A stretch of DNA of 64,000 nt from Acidobacteriota bacterium (GCA_021780315.1 JAJXYY010000042.1:868001-932000), one strand, 5' to 3'. Positions 17,081 through 26,345 are shown, numbered from the stretch's first letter. Numbers and translations: made by a program. Notes: generated by a model not told the origin, from the sequence alone.

Positions 17081-17779
17081 ATGACGAGGATGGGAACAGG
17101 TGTGGTTCGGTTGGTGCTGGTGGCGCTGGTGGTTGGCGTACTTTTCTGGAGGGTAAAGGCGATGGTATTTGGAGCGGAGACGAGGAAGGTGCCGATTCCG
17201 GCGGCGGTGGTGGATGAGCATACGGCGGCGCACAGTGAGACGGCGGTGTTTGCGGGGGGATGCTTCTGGGGAGTGCAGGGGGTGTTTCAGCGGGTGCGTG
17301 GGGTGACGGCTACGACAGCGGGCTACTCGGGTGGGACGGCGGAGACGGCGAACTATGGGGCGGTGTCGCGTGAGACGACGGGGCATGCGGAGGCGGTGCA
17401 GGTGGTGTTTGACCCAGCGCGGGTGAGCTATGGGACGCTGCTGCGGATATTTTTCAGCGTGGTGCATGATCCGACGCAGTTGAACCGGCAGGGGCCGGAT
17501 GTGGGGACGAGCTATCGGTCGGCGATCTTTTATACGACGCCGGAGCAGCAGAAGATTGCGGCGGCGTATATCGCGCAGTTGGATGGGGCGAAGGTGTTTG
17601 CGCGTCCGATTGTGACGCAGTTGGTGCCGCTGCAGGCGTTCTACGCTGGGGAGGAGTATCACCAGGATTATGCGGAGAAGAATCCGGGGAACCCGTATAT
17701 TCAGGTGTGCGATGTGCCCAAGATTGCGGCGTTGCAGGCGCAGTTTCCGGAGTTGTTTGAGGAGTACAGGCGGAAGTAG
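17081..17779 (+). CDS. msrA: Peptide-methionine (S)-S-oxide reductase MsrA, membrane-anchored or exported
   Basis: MsrA reduces methionine S-sulfoxide in proteins. The catalytic motif GCFWG is present, followed by the usual TTAGYSGG, HAEAVQVVFDP, FFSVVHDPTQLNRQGPDVGTSYRS and a YHQDY-type end. About 55 residues precede the domain and include a membrane helix (residues 8-29). The protein is therefore likely exported or anchored facing the periplasm, unlike the cytosolic E. coli enzyme. A late cysteine in VCDVPK may act in recycling. An alternative ATG three codons in (17090) is possible. Confidence 0.9.
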   Translation: MTRMGTGVVRLVLVALVVGVLFWRVKAMVFGAETRKVPIPAAVVDEHTAAHSETAVFAGGCFWGVQGVFQRVRGVTATTAGYSGGTAETANYGAVSRETTGHAEAVQVVFDPARVSYGTLLRIFFSVVHDPTQLNRQGPDVGTSYRSAIFYTTPEQQKIAAAYIAQLDGAKVFARPIVTQLVPLQAFYAGEEYHQDYAEKNPGNPYIQVCDVPKIAALQAQFPELFEEYRRK

Positions 17780-18088
17780 TGGGGAATGCTTAGCGCCGAT
17801 TTGCGCGGATGACACCGATTAAGAACGGGCAACGGCAAGGGCAAAAGCAAAGGCGATATATATTTCGTTTCGGCTTTGCCTGCACTCATGCCTTCGGCAG
17901 AGAGGAAGGGGGGGTGGGTGGGTGTTTGATGTGAGGGCTGAAGCCCTCGCCTACCTTAAGGCAACGGCATTGGCAACGGCGAGGGCTGGTGGGGAGGGGT
18001 TGTCGGTTCCCACCTATCGCGGTGAGGCGTTGCGATGGGCATCCGTGGGTTGTGCCGGGGTGTAGGGGAGAACAAGCAACGGTGTGGG
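17780..18088. repeat. Gene-free stretch with several dispersed repeats
   Basis: No gene is seen. The stretch holds hexameric GGCAAC/GGCAAG/GGCAAA runs at about 17827-17853 and 17959-17986. A short palindrome GAGGGCTGAAGCCCTC lies at 17933-17948. From about 18009 a CCCACCTATCGCGGTGAGG segment ends in GATGGGCATCCG, like the units near 28 kb. It separates the convergent msrA and DUF5076 genes. Confidence 0.6.
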
Positions 18089-18388
18089 TTACTGGGTGAC
18101 TTCGCCTTCGGGTTCGTCGGTGGGGTTGTCGATTTCGGCTTCGAAGCCTTCGAGGAGGCGTTCGAGGAAGGCTTCGGGGTCGACTTTGTCGTTCTGCATT
18201 TTGTGGGCGTGGGCGATGTGGCGGGCGAGGTCGGCGAGGACGATTCCCCAGGCGAAGGGGTCTTCCCAGGCGCCGGAGCGGATGGCGACGTGTTGACCCT
18301 GTTCCGCGATCCAGACGCGGAGGACTTCGAAGGCGGCTTTGTCGCGTTGGGCGGCGGGGGGCGGGTCGAGGAACTTGTCTGTGGCCAT
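18089..18388 (-). CDS. DUF5076 domain protein
   Basis: A 99-residue soluble protein with the DUF5076 pattern: EVLRVWIAEQGQHVAI, then DPFAWGIVLADLARHIAHA, and an acidic C-terminus. The family has no assigned function. No signal peptide or membrane segment is seen. Its gene is divergent from dnaB, which starts about 200 bases away. Confidence 0.75.
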   Translation of the reverse strand: MATDKFLDPPPAAQRDKAAFEVLRVWIAEQGQHVAIRSGAWEDPFAWGIVLADLARHIAHAHKMQNDKVDPEAFLERLLEGFEAEIDNPTDEPEGEVTQ

Positions 18389-18590
18389 GGGGCTCCGGTG
18401 GTGCGGGATGGAATGGGGGCTTCGAGGGTTTAGTGGCGGCTTGCGGTTGAATTGCCAGGGACGTTGCCGGAGGTTGCTGCTGGTGTGTGCATAAACCTAT
18501 CGGGGTGTGGGAAAGCGTCTATGTGGGGTTGTTTGTTGAGGTTGTGTGTGTATTGCGACTTGGGTTGCGTGGGCTGAGAATAGAAACATT

Positions 18591-19973
18591 ATGGCATCAT
18601 TTGGACACCTTACCGCGATCGAGGGAATGCCCGCGTCGCTGCATATCGAAGTGGCAGTTCTGGGGGCGATGCTGCTGGATGGCGTTGCGGTGGTGGATGC
18701 TACGGCGAAGCTGCGGGCGGAGGATTTTTCTCTGGACTCGCATCAGCGGATCTACCGGTGCATTCTGGAGCTGATGGCGCTGGGTCGCGGGGTGGACTCG
18801 CTGACGGTGCAGGAAGAGTTGATGCGGCGGAAGGAGTTGGACTCGATTGGCGGCCCGCCGTACCTGGCGTCGCTGACGGAGGGGATTCCGCGAAACTTCA
18901 ACATTGAGAGCTACGTCCGGATTGTGAAGGACAAGAGCTTGCTGCGGCAGTTGATGGGGATATTTCAGGATGGAGCGGTGCGGGCGTCGGACCAGGGGGA
19001 AGACGCGATCCAGGTGTTGGGGGATGTGGAAGCCAAGCTGGCCGATGTGGCGGATAGCGCGATTCAGGGCGGGTTTTCGAGCATTGGGGATATCGTCCAG
19101 GACTCGTTTGGGTCGATTGACAAGCTGTATGAGCAGGGCCGTGAGGTTACGGGGCTGGAGACGTTTTACATTGAGTTTGACCGGATGACGAGCGGGTTGC
19201 AGGAGAGCGAGTTGATTATTATCGCGGCGCGTCCTTCGATGGGGAAGACGGCGTGGGCGATCAACATTGCGGAGAATGCGGCGGTGCGCGGCGGGAAGGT
19301 GGTGGCGGTGTTCTCGCTGGAAATGAGCAAGGCGAGTTTGCTGCGGAGAATGCTGGCGTCGCAGGCGATGGTGAACTCGAAAGCGATCCAGACTGGGATG
19401 CTGCTGCGGGATGACCGGACGAAGCTGGTGCAGGGTTTGGAACGGCTGATGGAGTCGAAGATGTATATCGACGACACGCCGGGGATCACGCTGGCGGAGA
19501 TGCGGGCGAAGGCGCGGCGGTTGAAGCAGCAGATGGGATCTCTGGACCTGATTGTGATCGATTATTTGCAGTTGATGACGGGTGCGAATACGGGTGGGAA
19601 GGGGTTTGAGAACCGGACGCAGGAGGTGTCGGCGATCTCGCGGGGGTTGAAGGCGCTGGCGAAGGAGATGCGGGTTCCGGTGGTGGCGCTGAGCCAGCTA
19701 TCGCGTGCGAGCGAGCAGCGGGGCGGGGACAAGAAGCCGCTGTTGAGCGATCTGCGCGAGTCGGGCTCGATCGAACAGGATGCCGACGTGGTGTGCTTTA
19801 TCCATCGCGAGGAGTACTACGACCGGGACAACGAGGACTTGAAGGGCAAGGCGGAGATCATTATCGCGAAGCAGAGAAACGGGCCGACGGGTGCGGTGCA
19901 TTTGGCGTATCTGGCGGACTTTACGCGGTTTGAGAATCTGGCTCCGGGTGGTGGGGATTCGGGCGGGTACTAG
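18591..19973 (+). CDS. dnaB: Replicative DNA helicase DnaB
   Basis: The 460-residue product has the two-part DnaB layout: an N-terminal domain (LHIEVAVLGAMLLDG onwards) that binds primase, and a RecA-like helicase domain. Walker A is ARPSMGKTAW (about residues 211-220). Walker B lies in LIVIDYLQLM, and VPVVALSQLSRASEQR and the ESGSIEQDADVV region follow. It is a hexameric 5'-3' helicase at the fork. The start at 18591 matches the usual N-terminus; no clear ribosome site precedes it, so a leaderless or weak start is possible. Confidence 0.95.
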   Translation: MASFGHLTAIEGMPASLHIEVAVLGAMLLDGVAVVDATAKLRAEDFSLDSHQRIYRCILELMALGRGVDSLTVQEELMRRKELDSIGGPPYLASLTEGIPRNFNIESYVRIVKDKSLLRQLMGIFQDGAVRASDQGEDAIQVLGDVEAKLADVADSAIQGGFSSIGDIVQDSFGSIDKLYEQGREVTGLETFYIEFDRMTSGLQESELIIIAARPSMGKTAWAINIAENAAVRGGKVVAVFSLEMSKASLLRRMLASQAMVNSKAIQTGMLLRDDRTKLVQGLERLMESKMYIDDTPGITLAEMRAKARRLKQQMGSLDLIVIDYLQLMTGANTGGKGFENRTQEVSAISRGLKALAKEMRVPVVALSQLSRASEQRGGDKKPLLSDLRESGSIEQDADVVCFIHREEYYDRDNEDLKGKAEIIIAKQRNGPTGAVHLAYLADFTRFENLAPGGGDSGGY

Positions 19974-19990
19974 GGTGTTGGTGGTGTGAA

Positions 19991-21349
19991 TTATTTGGGC
20001 CCCACGGTGGTGGGGAAGAGGATGTCGAGGCTTTTGCCTGCGTTGGGCGGCATGAGCATGCCGTGGGTGGGGATGTTGGCTAGGTGGATGAGGTTGGGTG
20101 GCCAGAGGGGGTCGGCTGCGGCGATGGCGGTGAGGTTGGCGTCGGCGATGTGGGTGCCATTGGCGGCGTTCATGGTGTCGATGAATTTGTTGGCGACGAC
20201 GGCGTAACCGGTGTTGGTGGGGTGGATGCCGTCGAGGGAGAAGAAGCCTCCGAGGAAGGAGGCGGTTCCGGTGTATCCGTTGATGGTGAGGCCGGTGCTG
20301 GTGACCTGCTTGAAGAGGGCGTTGATGTCGACGAGGGTGGCTCCGGCGGCCTGGGCCTGCTGGGCGATGACGGCGTTGAAGGCTGTGACCTGGGCCTGGA
20401 CGGTGACGGCTTCGGCGGCGGAGAGAACACCGGCGTCGGAGATGGGGCCGGCTTGTTTGCCGCCGAGGATGAGGGGGATTTCTGCGAGGCCGGTGGGGTT
20501 GACGAAGTCTCCGGGGACGATGCCGAGGAGGGCGCTGAGGTTGGCGACGGGGACGTGGGTGGCGAAGGAGTATTCACCGAGGATGAGGGCGGCGGGCTGG
20601 AGGTAGGGGACGGCGGTGACGTCGGGGATGTTGCCGATGACGAGGTGGGCTGAGGTCTGGGTGGTGAGTTGGAGGATGAGGGCCTGGTACTGGGAGGTGA
20701 AGTTGGCCAGGGAGGTCATGGTGCTGGGCATGCCGGTGATGTCGGCGATGAGGGCGTCGTTATTGCCGATCCAGAGGAAGATGGTGGTGGGGTTGGCTTT
20801 GATGGCGGCGGTGGCCTGAGAGTAAGCCTGTCCGTAGCCGAGGCCGGGGAAGCCGAGGACGAGTTGGTTTAGCTGCTGCTGTCCGGTGGTGGGGGTGAGG
20901 AGAGGGACGGTGTTGGCGACGTCGTTGACGAAGGCACCGGGGACGGCGAGGTCGGTGGGCTGGATGGCGAAGTTGTCGCGGCCAGTGGTGGTTCCGGTGG
21001 CCTGAGTGATTGTGGGGGGTGGGCCGATGGCGACGAGTTGGAGGACTGCGGGCGCTCCGGGAGGCGCGATTAGCGGGAGGGTGATGGGGAAGGCGGCCTG
21101 GGTGGCGACGAGGTTGGCCCATCCGTGGACTTGCTGGGTATCGAGCAGGGAGCCGGACTGGTATCCGGCGGTGAGGGAGTCTCCGAGGAAGATGGTGGTG
21201 GTGAAGTTGCCGGCGTTTTTGGCCTGGGCGGCCTGGAGGGCGGCGAGCGGATTGGAGCTTCCGCTGGAGCAACTGGCGAGCGAGAGGGTGAGGAGGCTGG
21301 TGGCGAGGAGGGCGGCGAGGGCGGTGGGTGAATAGGTATTCATTTTCAT
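19991..21349 (-). CDS. SGNH/GDSL-type hydrolase, lipoprotein
   Basis: A 452-residue secreted esterase-like protein. The signal peptide ends in a lipobox SLASC (about residue 26), so it should be lipid-anchored. SGNH blocks are visible: FLGDSLTAGY (block I serine), LWIGNNDAL (block III asparagine) and LDGIHPTNTGY (block V Asp/His). The domain is enlarged by long proline- and threonine-rich loops. The ATG at 21349 is chosen because the signal peptide starts there; upstream codons encode no plausible protein. It is convergent with dnaB. The substrate is unknown. Confidence 0.85.
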   Translation of the reverse strand: MKMNTYSPTALAALLATSLLTLSLASCSSGSSNPLAALQAAQAKNAGNFTTTIFLGDSLTAGYQSGSLLDTQQVHGWANLVATQAAFPITLPLIAPPGAPAVLQLVAIGPPPTITQATGTTTGRDNFAIQPTDLAVPGAFVNDVANTVPLLTPTTGQQQLNQLVLGFPGLGYGQAYSQATAAIKANPTTIFLWIGNNDALIADITGMPSTMTSLANFTSQYQALILQLTTQTSAHLVIGNIPDVTAVPYLQPAALILGEYSFATHVPVANLSALLGIVPGDFVNPTGLAEIPLILGGKQAGPISDAGVLSAAEAVTVQAQVTAFNAVIAQQAQAAGATLVDINALFKQVTSTGLTINGYTGTASFLGGFFSLDGIHPTNTGYAVVANKFIDTMNAANGTHIADANLTAIAAADPLWPPNLIHLANIPTHGMLMPPNAGKSLDILFPTTVGPK

Positions 21350-21537
21350 GGCGACGGACTGGTACCTTCCTTTTGAGCCAGACAGCGTTTGCGTAACGGG
21401 TACGCGGAGAGCGATGGTTCGCCACAGGGCGCGAGGTGCTGGCGCCTTGGAGTGACGGGAGGTTTGTATCACATGGAGGGTGCGATGGGGAATGGTGAGG
21501 TGAGCGGGAGGGAGCCGGACGGTAGGATAGATGGGGG

Positions 21538-22752
21538 ATGGTGTGCGTGACGAGCTGGATTGAGATATCGGATGAGCGGCTGCGGGAGAACTACAGGGCG
21601 TTGGTGGCGACGGCTGGAGCGGGGACTGCGGTGCTGGGGGTGGTGAAGGCGAATGCGTATGGGCATGGGCTGTCGCGGTGTGCGCGGGTGCTGGCGGAGG
21701 CCGGGGCGGGGTGGCTGGGGGTGACGGGGGTGGAGGAGGGGTTGACGGTGCGTGCGGCGTTGGCGCAGACGGCCGAGCAGCCGCGGGTGTTGGTGATGTG
21801 CGGGTTGTGCGAGCAGGATGCTGAGGCGATGGTGCAGGCGGAGTTGACGCCGGTGGTGTGGTCGGTGGAGCAGATTGGCTGGCTGGAGGCAGCGGCGGTG
21901 CGGTTGGGGTGTGCGCAGGCGGTGCGGGTGCATATGGAGATTGATAGCGGGATGACGCGGCAGGGGGTTCGTCCGGGTGCGGAGTTGGCGGGGGTGCTGG
22001 CGGCGCTGCGGGAGAGTGGACGGGTGCGGCTGGAGGGGCTGATGACGCACTTTGCCTCGGCGGAGGTGGCGGGCTCGCGGCAGACGGCGGGGCAGCGGCG
22101 GCAGTTTGAGGCGGCGTTGGCGCAGGTGCGGGCGGCCGAGTTTGTGCCGGAGTGGATTCATGCGGGGAACACGTCGGCGGTGGATGTGGGGGAGGTTGAG
22201 GGGAAGGGCCAGTCGGCGGAGTTGGATGCGGTGGCGTGGGTGCGGCGGGTGGCGGAAGGGGCGAAGACGCTGGTTCGTCCGGGGCTGGCGCTGTATGGGT
22301 ACTGCCTGCCAGTGGAAATGGAAGGAGTGCAGGCGATGTCGCGGCTACAAGGCAAGGTGAAGCCGGTGATGACGTGGAAGGCTAAGGTGATTGGGCTGAC
22401 GGAGGTGGGCGTGGGCGATGCGGTGGGGTACAACGGGACGTATGTGGCGGAGCGTCCGCTGCGGGTGGCACTGCTGGGGGTGGGGTATGCGGATGGCTTG
22501 CGGCGAGAGCTTTCGAGCAGCAATGCGCGGGCGGGGGGCTGGGTGATGGTGCAGGGGAAGCGGGCACCGATGGTGGGCCGAATCTCGATGAACCTGACAT
22601 CGGTGGATGTGACGGGGATAGCGGGTATGCGGCTAGGGGATGAGGTGGTGGTGCTGGGGGATGGAGTGACGGCGGAGGACCATGCGGGGTTGGCGGGGAC
22701 GATTGCGTATGAGATTCTGTGCGGGGTGCGTGCGGTGGAGCAGGTTGGTTGA
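21538..22752 (+). CDS. alr: Alanine racemase
   Basis: This PLP enzyme makes D-alanine for peptidoglycan. In its 404 residues the PLP lysine is in VVKANAYGHG (Lys37) and the catalytic tyrosine is in GVGYADGL (about Tyr317). HMEIDSGMTRQG, LEGLMTHFA and RPGLALYGY are also typical. It is longer than usual because about 20 residues (around GEVEGKGQSAELDAVAWVRR) are inserted between the HAGNTSA segment and RPGLALYG. It starts two genes that read on to the GnnA-like oxidoreductase. Confidence 0.94.
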   Translation: MVCVTSWIEISDERLRENYRALVATAGAGTAVLGVVKANAYGHGLSRCARVLAEAGAGWLGVTGVEEGLTVRAALAQTAEQPRVLVMCGLCEQDAEAMVQAELTPVVWSVEQIGWLEAAAVRLGCAQAVRVHMEIDSGMTRQGVRPGAELAGVLAALRESGRVRLEGLMTHFASAEVAGSRQTAGQRRQFEAALAQVRAAEFVPEWIHAGNTSAVDVGEVEGKGQSAELDAVAWVRRVAEGAKTLVRPGLALYGYCLPVEMEGVQAMSRLQGKVKPVMTWKAKVIGLTEVGVGDAVGYNGTYVAERPLRVALLGVGYADGLRRELSSSNARAGGWVMVQGKRAPMVGRISMNLTSVDVTGIAGMRLGDEVVVLGDGVTAEDHAGLAGTIAYEILCGVRAVEQVG

Positions 22753-22844
22753 GAATGTGTGGTGCCAGTTTGCTGGGGTGATTTGCGTGGGAGGCGGGGC
22801 GACCGTTAACATCGAGGCTGTCAGAAGATGAGAGGGAGTACCAC

Positions 22845-23051
22845 ATGGAATTGACTGCAACTGCACGTCGTACGGAAGATATCGCGCTGGATCTGTTGAA
22901 GTTTGTAGCGGCACAGGCGAATGTAACGAAGCCGGCCGGAGCGACGGCTGGATTTGGCGTGACGCCGGCGAGCAAGCCGGAGGATCAGGTGACGCATTTG
23001 CTGGAGCTGTACCAGCGCTGCCGTCAGGCGGTTGAGACGCCGGTAAAGTAG
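22845..23051 (+). CDS. Small conserved-looking protein of unknown function
   Basis: A 68-residue protein with a good ribosome site (GAGGGAG, about 9 bases before the ATG). It is predicted to be mostly helical, with an alanine/glycine-rich middle and a leucine-rich helix DQVTHLLELYQRC. It has no signal peptide. Its stop codon overlaps the GTG of the next gene by one base (TAGTG), so translation is probably coupled with the oxidoreductase. I do not recognise the family. Confidence 0.6.
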   Translation: MELTATARRTEDIALDLLKFVAAQANVTKPAGATAGFGVTPASKPEDQVTHLLELYQRCRQAVETPVK

Positions 23052-24118
23052 TGCCGGGTTCGTTGGAACTGGGTGTAGTGTTGCGGGTGGCCGTGGTGGG
23101 GGTGGGGGCCTTTGGGCGGAACCACGTGCGGGTGTACAGGGAGCTGCAGCGGGCCGGACTCGGCGTGGAGCTGGTGGCGGTGGTGGATCAGGATGCCGCG
23201 GTGGCGGCGCGGGTGGCTGCGGAGTTTGGGGTGCCGGGGTTTGGCACGATTGGGGCGTGCGTGGCGGCGGTGGGCAGGCTGGATGCGGCGTCGGTGTGTG
23301 TTCCGACGGTGCACCATGCGGCAGCGGCGGTGGAGTTGCTGGCTGCGGGTGTGGATGTGCTGATCGAGAAGCCGCTGGCGGGGACGCTGGAGGATGCGGA
23401 CAGGATTCTGGCAGCGGCGCGGGCGTATGGGCGTGTGGTCCAGGTGGGGCATCTGGAGCGGTTCAACCCGGCGGTGACGGCGGTGCGGGAGTATCTGAAG
23501 CAGCCGATGTTCTTCGAGGCGCACCGGCTGAGTGTGTTTACGCCGCGGTCTCTGGATGTGGATGTGGTGCTGGATCTGATGATCCACGATCTGGATATTG
23601 TGCTGAGCCTGGTGGCGAGTCCGGTGCGGGAGGTGCGTGCGGTGGGGCTGGCGGTGCTATCGCGCAAGGTGGACATTGCGAATGTGCGGCTGGAGTTTGA
23701 GAACGGCTGCATTGCGAACTTTACGGCGAGCCGGGTGAGTACGGAGCGGGTGCGGAAGCTGCGGTTCTTTCAGCCACACCAGTATCTGTCGCTGGACTTT
23801 GCGCGGCAGGATGTTTTGATGATTGATGTGACGGGGGCGGCGGGGTTGTCGGAGGTGGAGTTGGCGGCTCTGGTGGGGCAGACGGGCGCGGACCAGCATC
23901 CTTCGGAGGGGTTGTCGATGCGGAAGCTGGGGGTGGCGGCGGGGGAGCCGCTGCGGTTGGAGCTGGAGTCGTTTGTGGGAGTGGTGCGGGGGCGGCTGCG
24001 GCCGGTGGTTTCGGGTGAGGATGGGCGTGCGGCACTGGCGCTGGCGCTGGAGATCAATGCGGCGATTGCGGCACATGCGGTGCGGACCGGGCTGGATGGT
24101 TTAGCCGGGCGTAGCTGA
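23051..24118 (+). CDS. Gfo/Idh/MocA oxidoreductase, GnnA-like
   Basis: A 355-residue NAD-dependent oxidoreductase. The Rossmann loop is VAVVGVGAFGRNH, the family's EKP motif is VLIEKPLAG, and the C-terminal domain contains GHLERFNPAV, TPRSLDVDVVLDLMIHDLDI and VDIANVRLEF. These match the group that includes UDP-GlcNAc 3-dehydrogenase GnnA, which prepares 3-amino sugars for lipid A. The GnnA assignment is a suggestion: the partner aminotransferase GnnB is not in the window. The GTG start overlaps the preceding small gene's stop. Confidence 0.78.
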   Translation: MPGSLELGVVLRVAVVGVGAFGRNHVRVYRELQRAGLGVELVAVVDQDAAVAARVAAEFGVPGFGTIGACVAAVGRLDAASVCVPTVHHAAAAVELLAAGVDVLIEKPLAGTLEDADRILAAARAYGRVVQVGHLERFNPAVTAVREYLKQPMFFEAHRLSVFTPRSLDVDVVLDLMIHDLDIVLSLVASPVREVRAVGLAVLSRKVDIANVRLEFENGCIANFTASRVSTERVRKLRFFQPHQYLSLDFARQDVLMIDVTGAAGLSEVELAALVGQTGADQHPSEGLSMRKLGVAAGEPLRLELESFVGVVRGRLRPVVSGEDGRAALALALEINAAIAAHAVRTGLDGLAGRS

Positions 24119-24138
24119 TTGGCAGGGTGAGCGGCTGG

Positions 24139-25017
24139 TTAGTGCATGGTCTGGACGGTGACGTTGTCGGGGATCTTGAGGTCGAACTGGTCTGCGTCGA
24201 GGGGCTGGTTGAAGCTGAGCTTGGTGATGGTGAGGGTGAGGCTGTACTGGTCGAGTGGGCGCTTGATGATGATGCGGGTGGGGAAGGGGATGGAGCCGTA
24301 CATCTGGTAGTCGCTGTAGAAGGCGCGGGTGACGACACGGCCTGAGTCGTCGTAGATGTCCTGCTGGTAGGGCTGGAGATTGGCGCGGCTGATGTGAATG
24401 ACGCGGAGGGTTCGCTGCATGTGTCCCTGGGGCTGGCCGAGGATCTGGAGGTCGTAGTCTGGCTCTTCGATGAGCTCCTTCTTGCGTCCTGTGGTCTCGA
24501 TGATGCGGACGTCGGAGGTGCGGGAGACGATCTCGTCGTCCTGGATACCGCGGACGAGTAGGGAGTCGAAGAAGACGAAGGGGCGGAGGTTTTCGAGGCC
24601 GTTTTTGGAGGGGGTGATGACTTGATCGGCGCCGACCATGGCCTTGTTTTTGGAGGGGATGAGGAGCTTGAAGTCTTTGCCGTCGCTGACCATGTCGAGT
24701 GCCCGGGTACGGAGTACGGGGACGAGCAGGAGGACGCGCATGGACTCGGGTTTGCGGAGGAAGAGGTATCCGCTGAAGCTGGGTGATTCGGTGACGGAGC
24801 CTTTGAGGCTGCCGCCGGTGCTGGCGACGATTTCGACGGATGCGCTCATGGTCTGGACGGCGTTGAATTGATCGTTGACCTGGGTGATGAGGTGGTCGAG
24901 GGAAGCGTCCATGACGACGTCGGCGCGGCGTACCAGGGGGACGGAGTGGGTGTGGGTGAGACAGCCCGTCAGTGCCGGCAGAATGCCCAACAACGTCGCC
25001 GTTAGTGCTTGTTTCAT
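24139..25017 (-). CDS. LolA-like outer-membrane lipoprotein-sorting family protein
   Basis: A 292-residue lipoprotein: the signal peptide ends in lipobox PALTGC (about residue 19). The mature part is a half-barrel type sequence (MSASVEI, SGYLFLRKPESMRVLLL, DMVSDGKDFKLLIPSKN), like LolA, LolB or DUF4292 proteins that carry lipids or lipoproteins. I chose the ATG at 25017; a GTG four codons upstream is possible. MltG lies upstream on the same strand, about 190 bases away. It may take part in moving lipids or lipoproteins to the outer membrane, but the exact role is not shown. Confidence 0.72.
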   Translation of the reverse strand: MKQALTATLLGILPALTGCLTHTHSVPLVRRADVVMDASLDHLITQVNDQFNAVQTMSASVEIVASTGGSLKGSVTESPSFSGYLFLRKPESMRVLLLVPVLRTRALDMVSDGKDFKLLIPSKNKAMVGADQVITPSKNGLENLRPFVFFDSLLVRGIQDDEIVSRTSDVRIIETTGRKKELIEEPDYDLQILGQPQGHMQRTLRVIHISRANLQPYQQDIYDDSGRVVTRAFYSDYQMYGSIPFPTRIIIKRPLDQYSLTLTITKLSFNQPLDADQFDLKIPDNVTVQTMH

Positions 25018-25208
25018 CCTTGTGGGCACAATACTTGAGTATATCGTCTGCGTGTCTGCCGGTGTTGCGGCGAGGGGAAGCAGACGTACCGTTCTGGTGG
25101 AATATAGAAGTTAGATGCCTGTCGTGGGTCTGGCGTTTCGGTGAATCTTGCTTGGTGTGAGTCGCTTACGATTTTAGAGGATGGGGGTAGGTGGAGGGTG
25201 AAATGGTT

Positions 25209-26198
25209 CTACCTGCGTTGCGCCTGGCGGTAGGCCTGGACCTGTTGGGCGTGTTCTTTGAGGGTGGCGGAGAAGCGGGTGTGACCGGCGGCGTCGCTGA
25301 CGAAGTAGAGGTAGTCCGTGCGGGTGGGGTGCAGGGCGGCGCGGAGGGCGGCGATGCCGGGGTTGCAGATGGGGCCGGGGGGTAGTCCGGGGTGTTTATA
25401 GGTGTTGTAGGGCGAGGGGGACTGGAGGTCGGAGGCGTAGATGGTTCCGCGCCAGCGCTGGTCGAGGAGGGCGGCGTAGATGACGGTGGGGTCGGTGGCG
25501 AGGGGCATGCCGATGGCAAGGCGGTTGAGGAAGACCCCGGCGACGAGAGGTCGCTCGTCGTCCTGACGGACTTCTTTTTCGATAAGCGATGCCATGATTA
25601 TGGTTTCGGGGAGGTTGGCGGAGGTGTCGGGGGTGAGGCCGAGCTGGGTGGTGGCCTGGCGGAAGCGGCGGACCATGGTGGTGAGGATCTGGAGCGGAGT
25701 GGTGTGGCGGGAGAAGTGGTAGGTATCGGGGAAGAGGTAGCCTTCGAGGGAGGCGGGGTGGGAGCCGGCGGTGAAGGGGGCGATGAGTTCGGTGTGCTGG
25801 CGCTCGGCGGCGAGGAAGTCCTGGGCGTTGCCGAGGCCTGCGGCCTGGACTGCCTGGGCGATATCGAAGATGTTGAAGCCCTCGGGGATGGTGAGGGTGC
25901 GGGTGTAGACGTCGCCTTTGAGGATGCGGGCGTAGACGTCGGTGAGGGGGGCGGGGTGGTCGAAGCGGTACTCGCCAGCCTTGAGGGTGCCGCCTTTGAT
26001 GGCGCGCAGGAGGTAGAAGGCGAACTGGGTGCGGATGATGCCGGCGTTTTGGAGCTGGGCGGCGATGGCCTGGGTTCCGGTGCCGGTGGGGATGTCGACG
26101 AAGGTCTCGGTGGTGGGGCCGTAGGGGAGATAGATGAGAGCAGCCGCGGCGGCGGCGAGGAGCAGGGCCACGAGCAGGAGGGTAGCGAGGAACTTCAT
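25209..26198 (-). CDS. mltG: Endolytic murein transglycosylase MltG
   Basis: MltG cuts nascent glycan strands at the inner membrane and sets their length. The 329-residue product has one N-terminal membrane helix (residues 4-25), a LysM-like region, and the YceG catalytic domain. ASLIEKEVR holds the catalytic glutamate. TDPTVIYA, SPYNTYKHPGLPPGPICNPG and YLYFVSDAAGHTRFS are diagnostic. The length fits the family. Confidence 0.94.
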   Translation of the reverse strand: MKFLATLLLVALLLAAAAAALIYLPYGPTTETFVDIPTGTGTQAIAAQLQNAGIIRTQFAFYLLRAIKGGTLKAGEYRFDHPAPLTDVYARILKGDVYTRTLTIPEGFNIFDIAQAVQAAGLGNAQDFLAAERQHTELIAPFTAGSHPASLEGYLFPDTYHFSRHTTPLQILTTMVRRFRQATTQLGLTPDTSANLPETIIMASLIEKEVRQDDERPLVAGVFLNRLAIGMPLATDPTVIYAALLDQRWRGTIYASDLQSPSPYNTYKHPGLPPGPICNPGIAALRAALHPTRTDYLYFVSDAAGHTRFSATLKEHAQQVQAYRQAQRR

Positions 26199-26251
26199 GC
26201 GGTGGCTGCCTTTCGGGGGCTGGCGGGTGTATCCCCCCCTGCCCGGTTTGG

Positions 26252-26345
26252 TGTCAAAGTCTTCGATCTAAAGGCTTTAGGTCTGGACTTGATGCCTAAA
26301 GTCTTTGTAATGAGTGCTTTGAGTGCTAAAGTCTTCGAAACAAAG
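26252..26345. repeat. Low-GC stretch with repeated TAAAGTCTT-type words
   Basis: Words such as AAAGTCTTCGA, CTAAAGGCTTTAGG, CTAAAGTCTTTG and CTAAAGTCTTCGAA recur in about 90 bases. The stretch is clearly AT-richer than its surroundings. CTAAAGGCTTTAG is itself near-palindromic. It lies in the 429-base gap between the divergent mltG and greA genes; no gene is seen in the gap. Its role is unknown. Confidence 0.55.
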
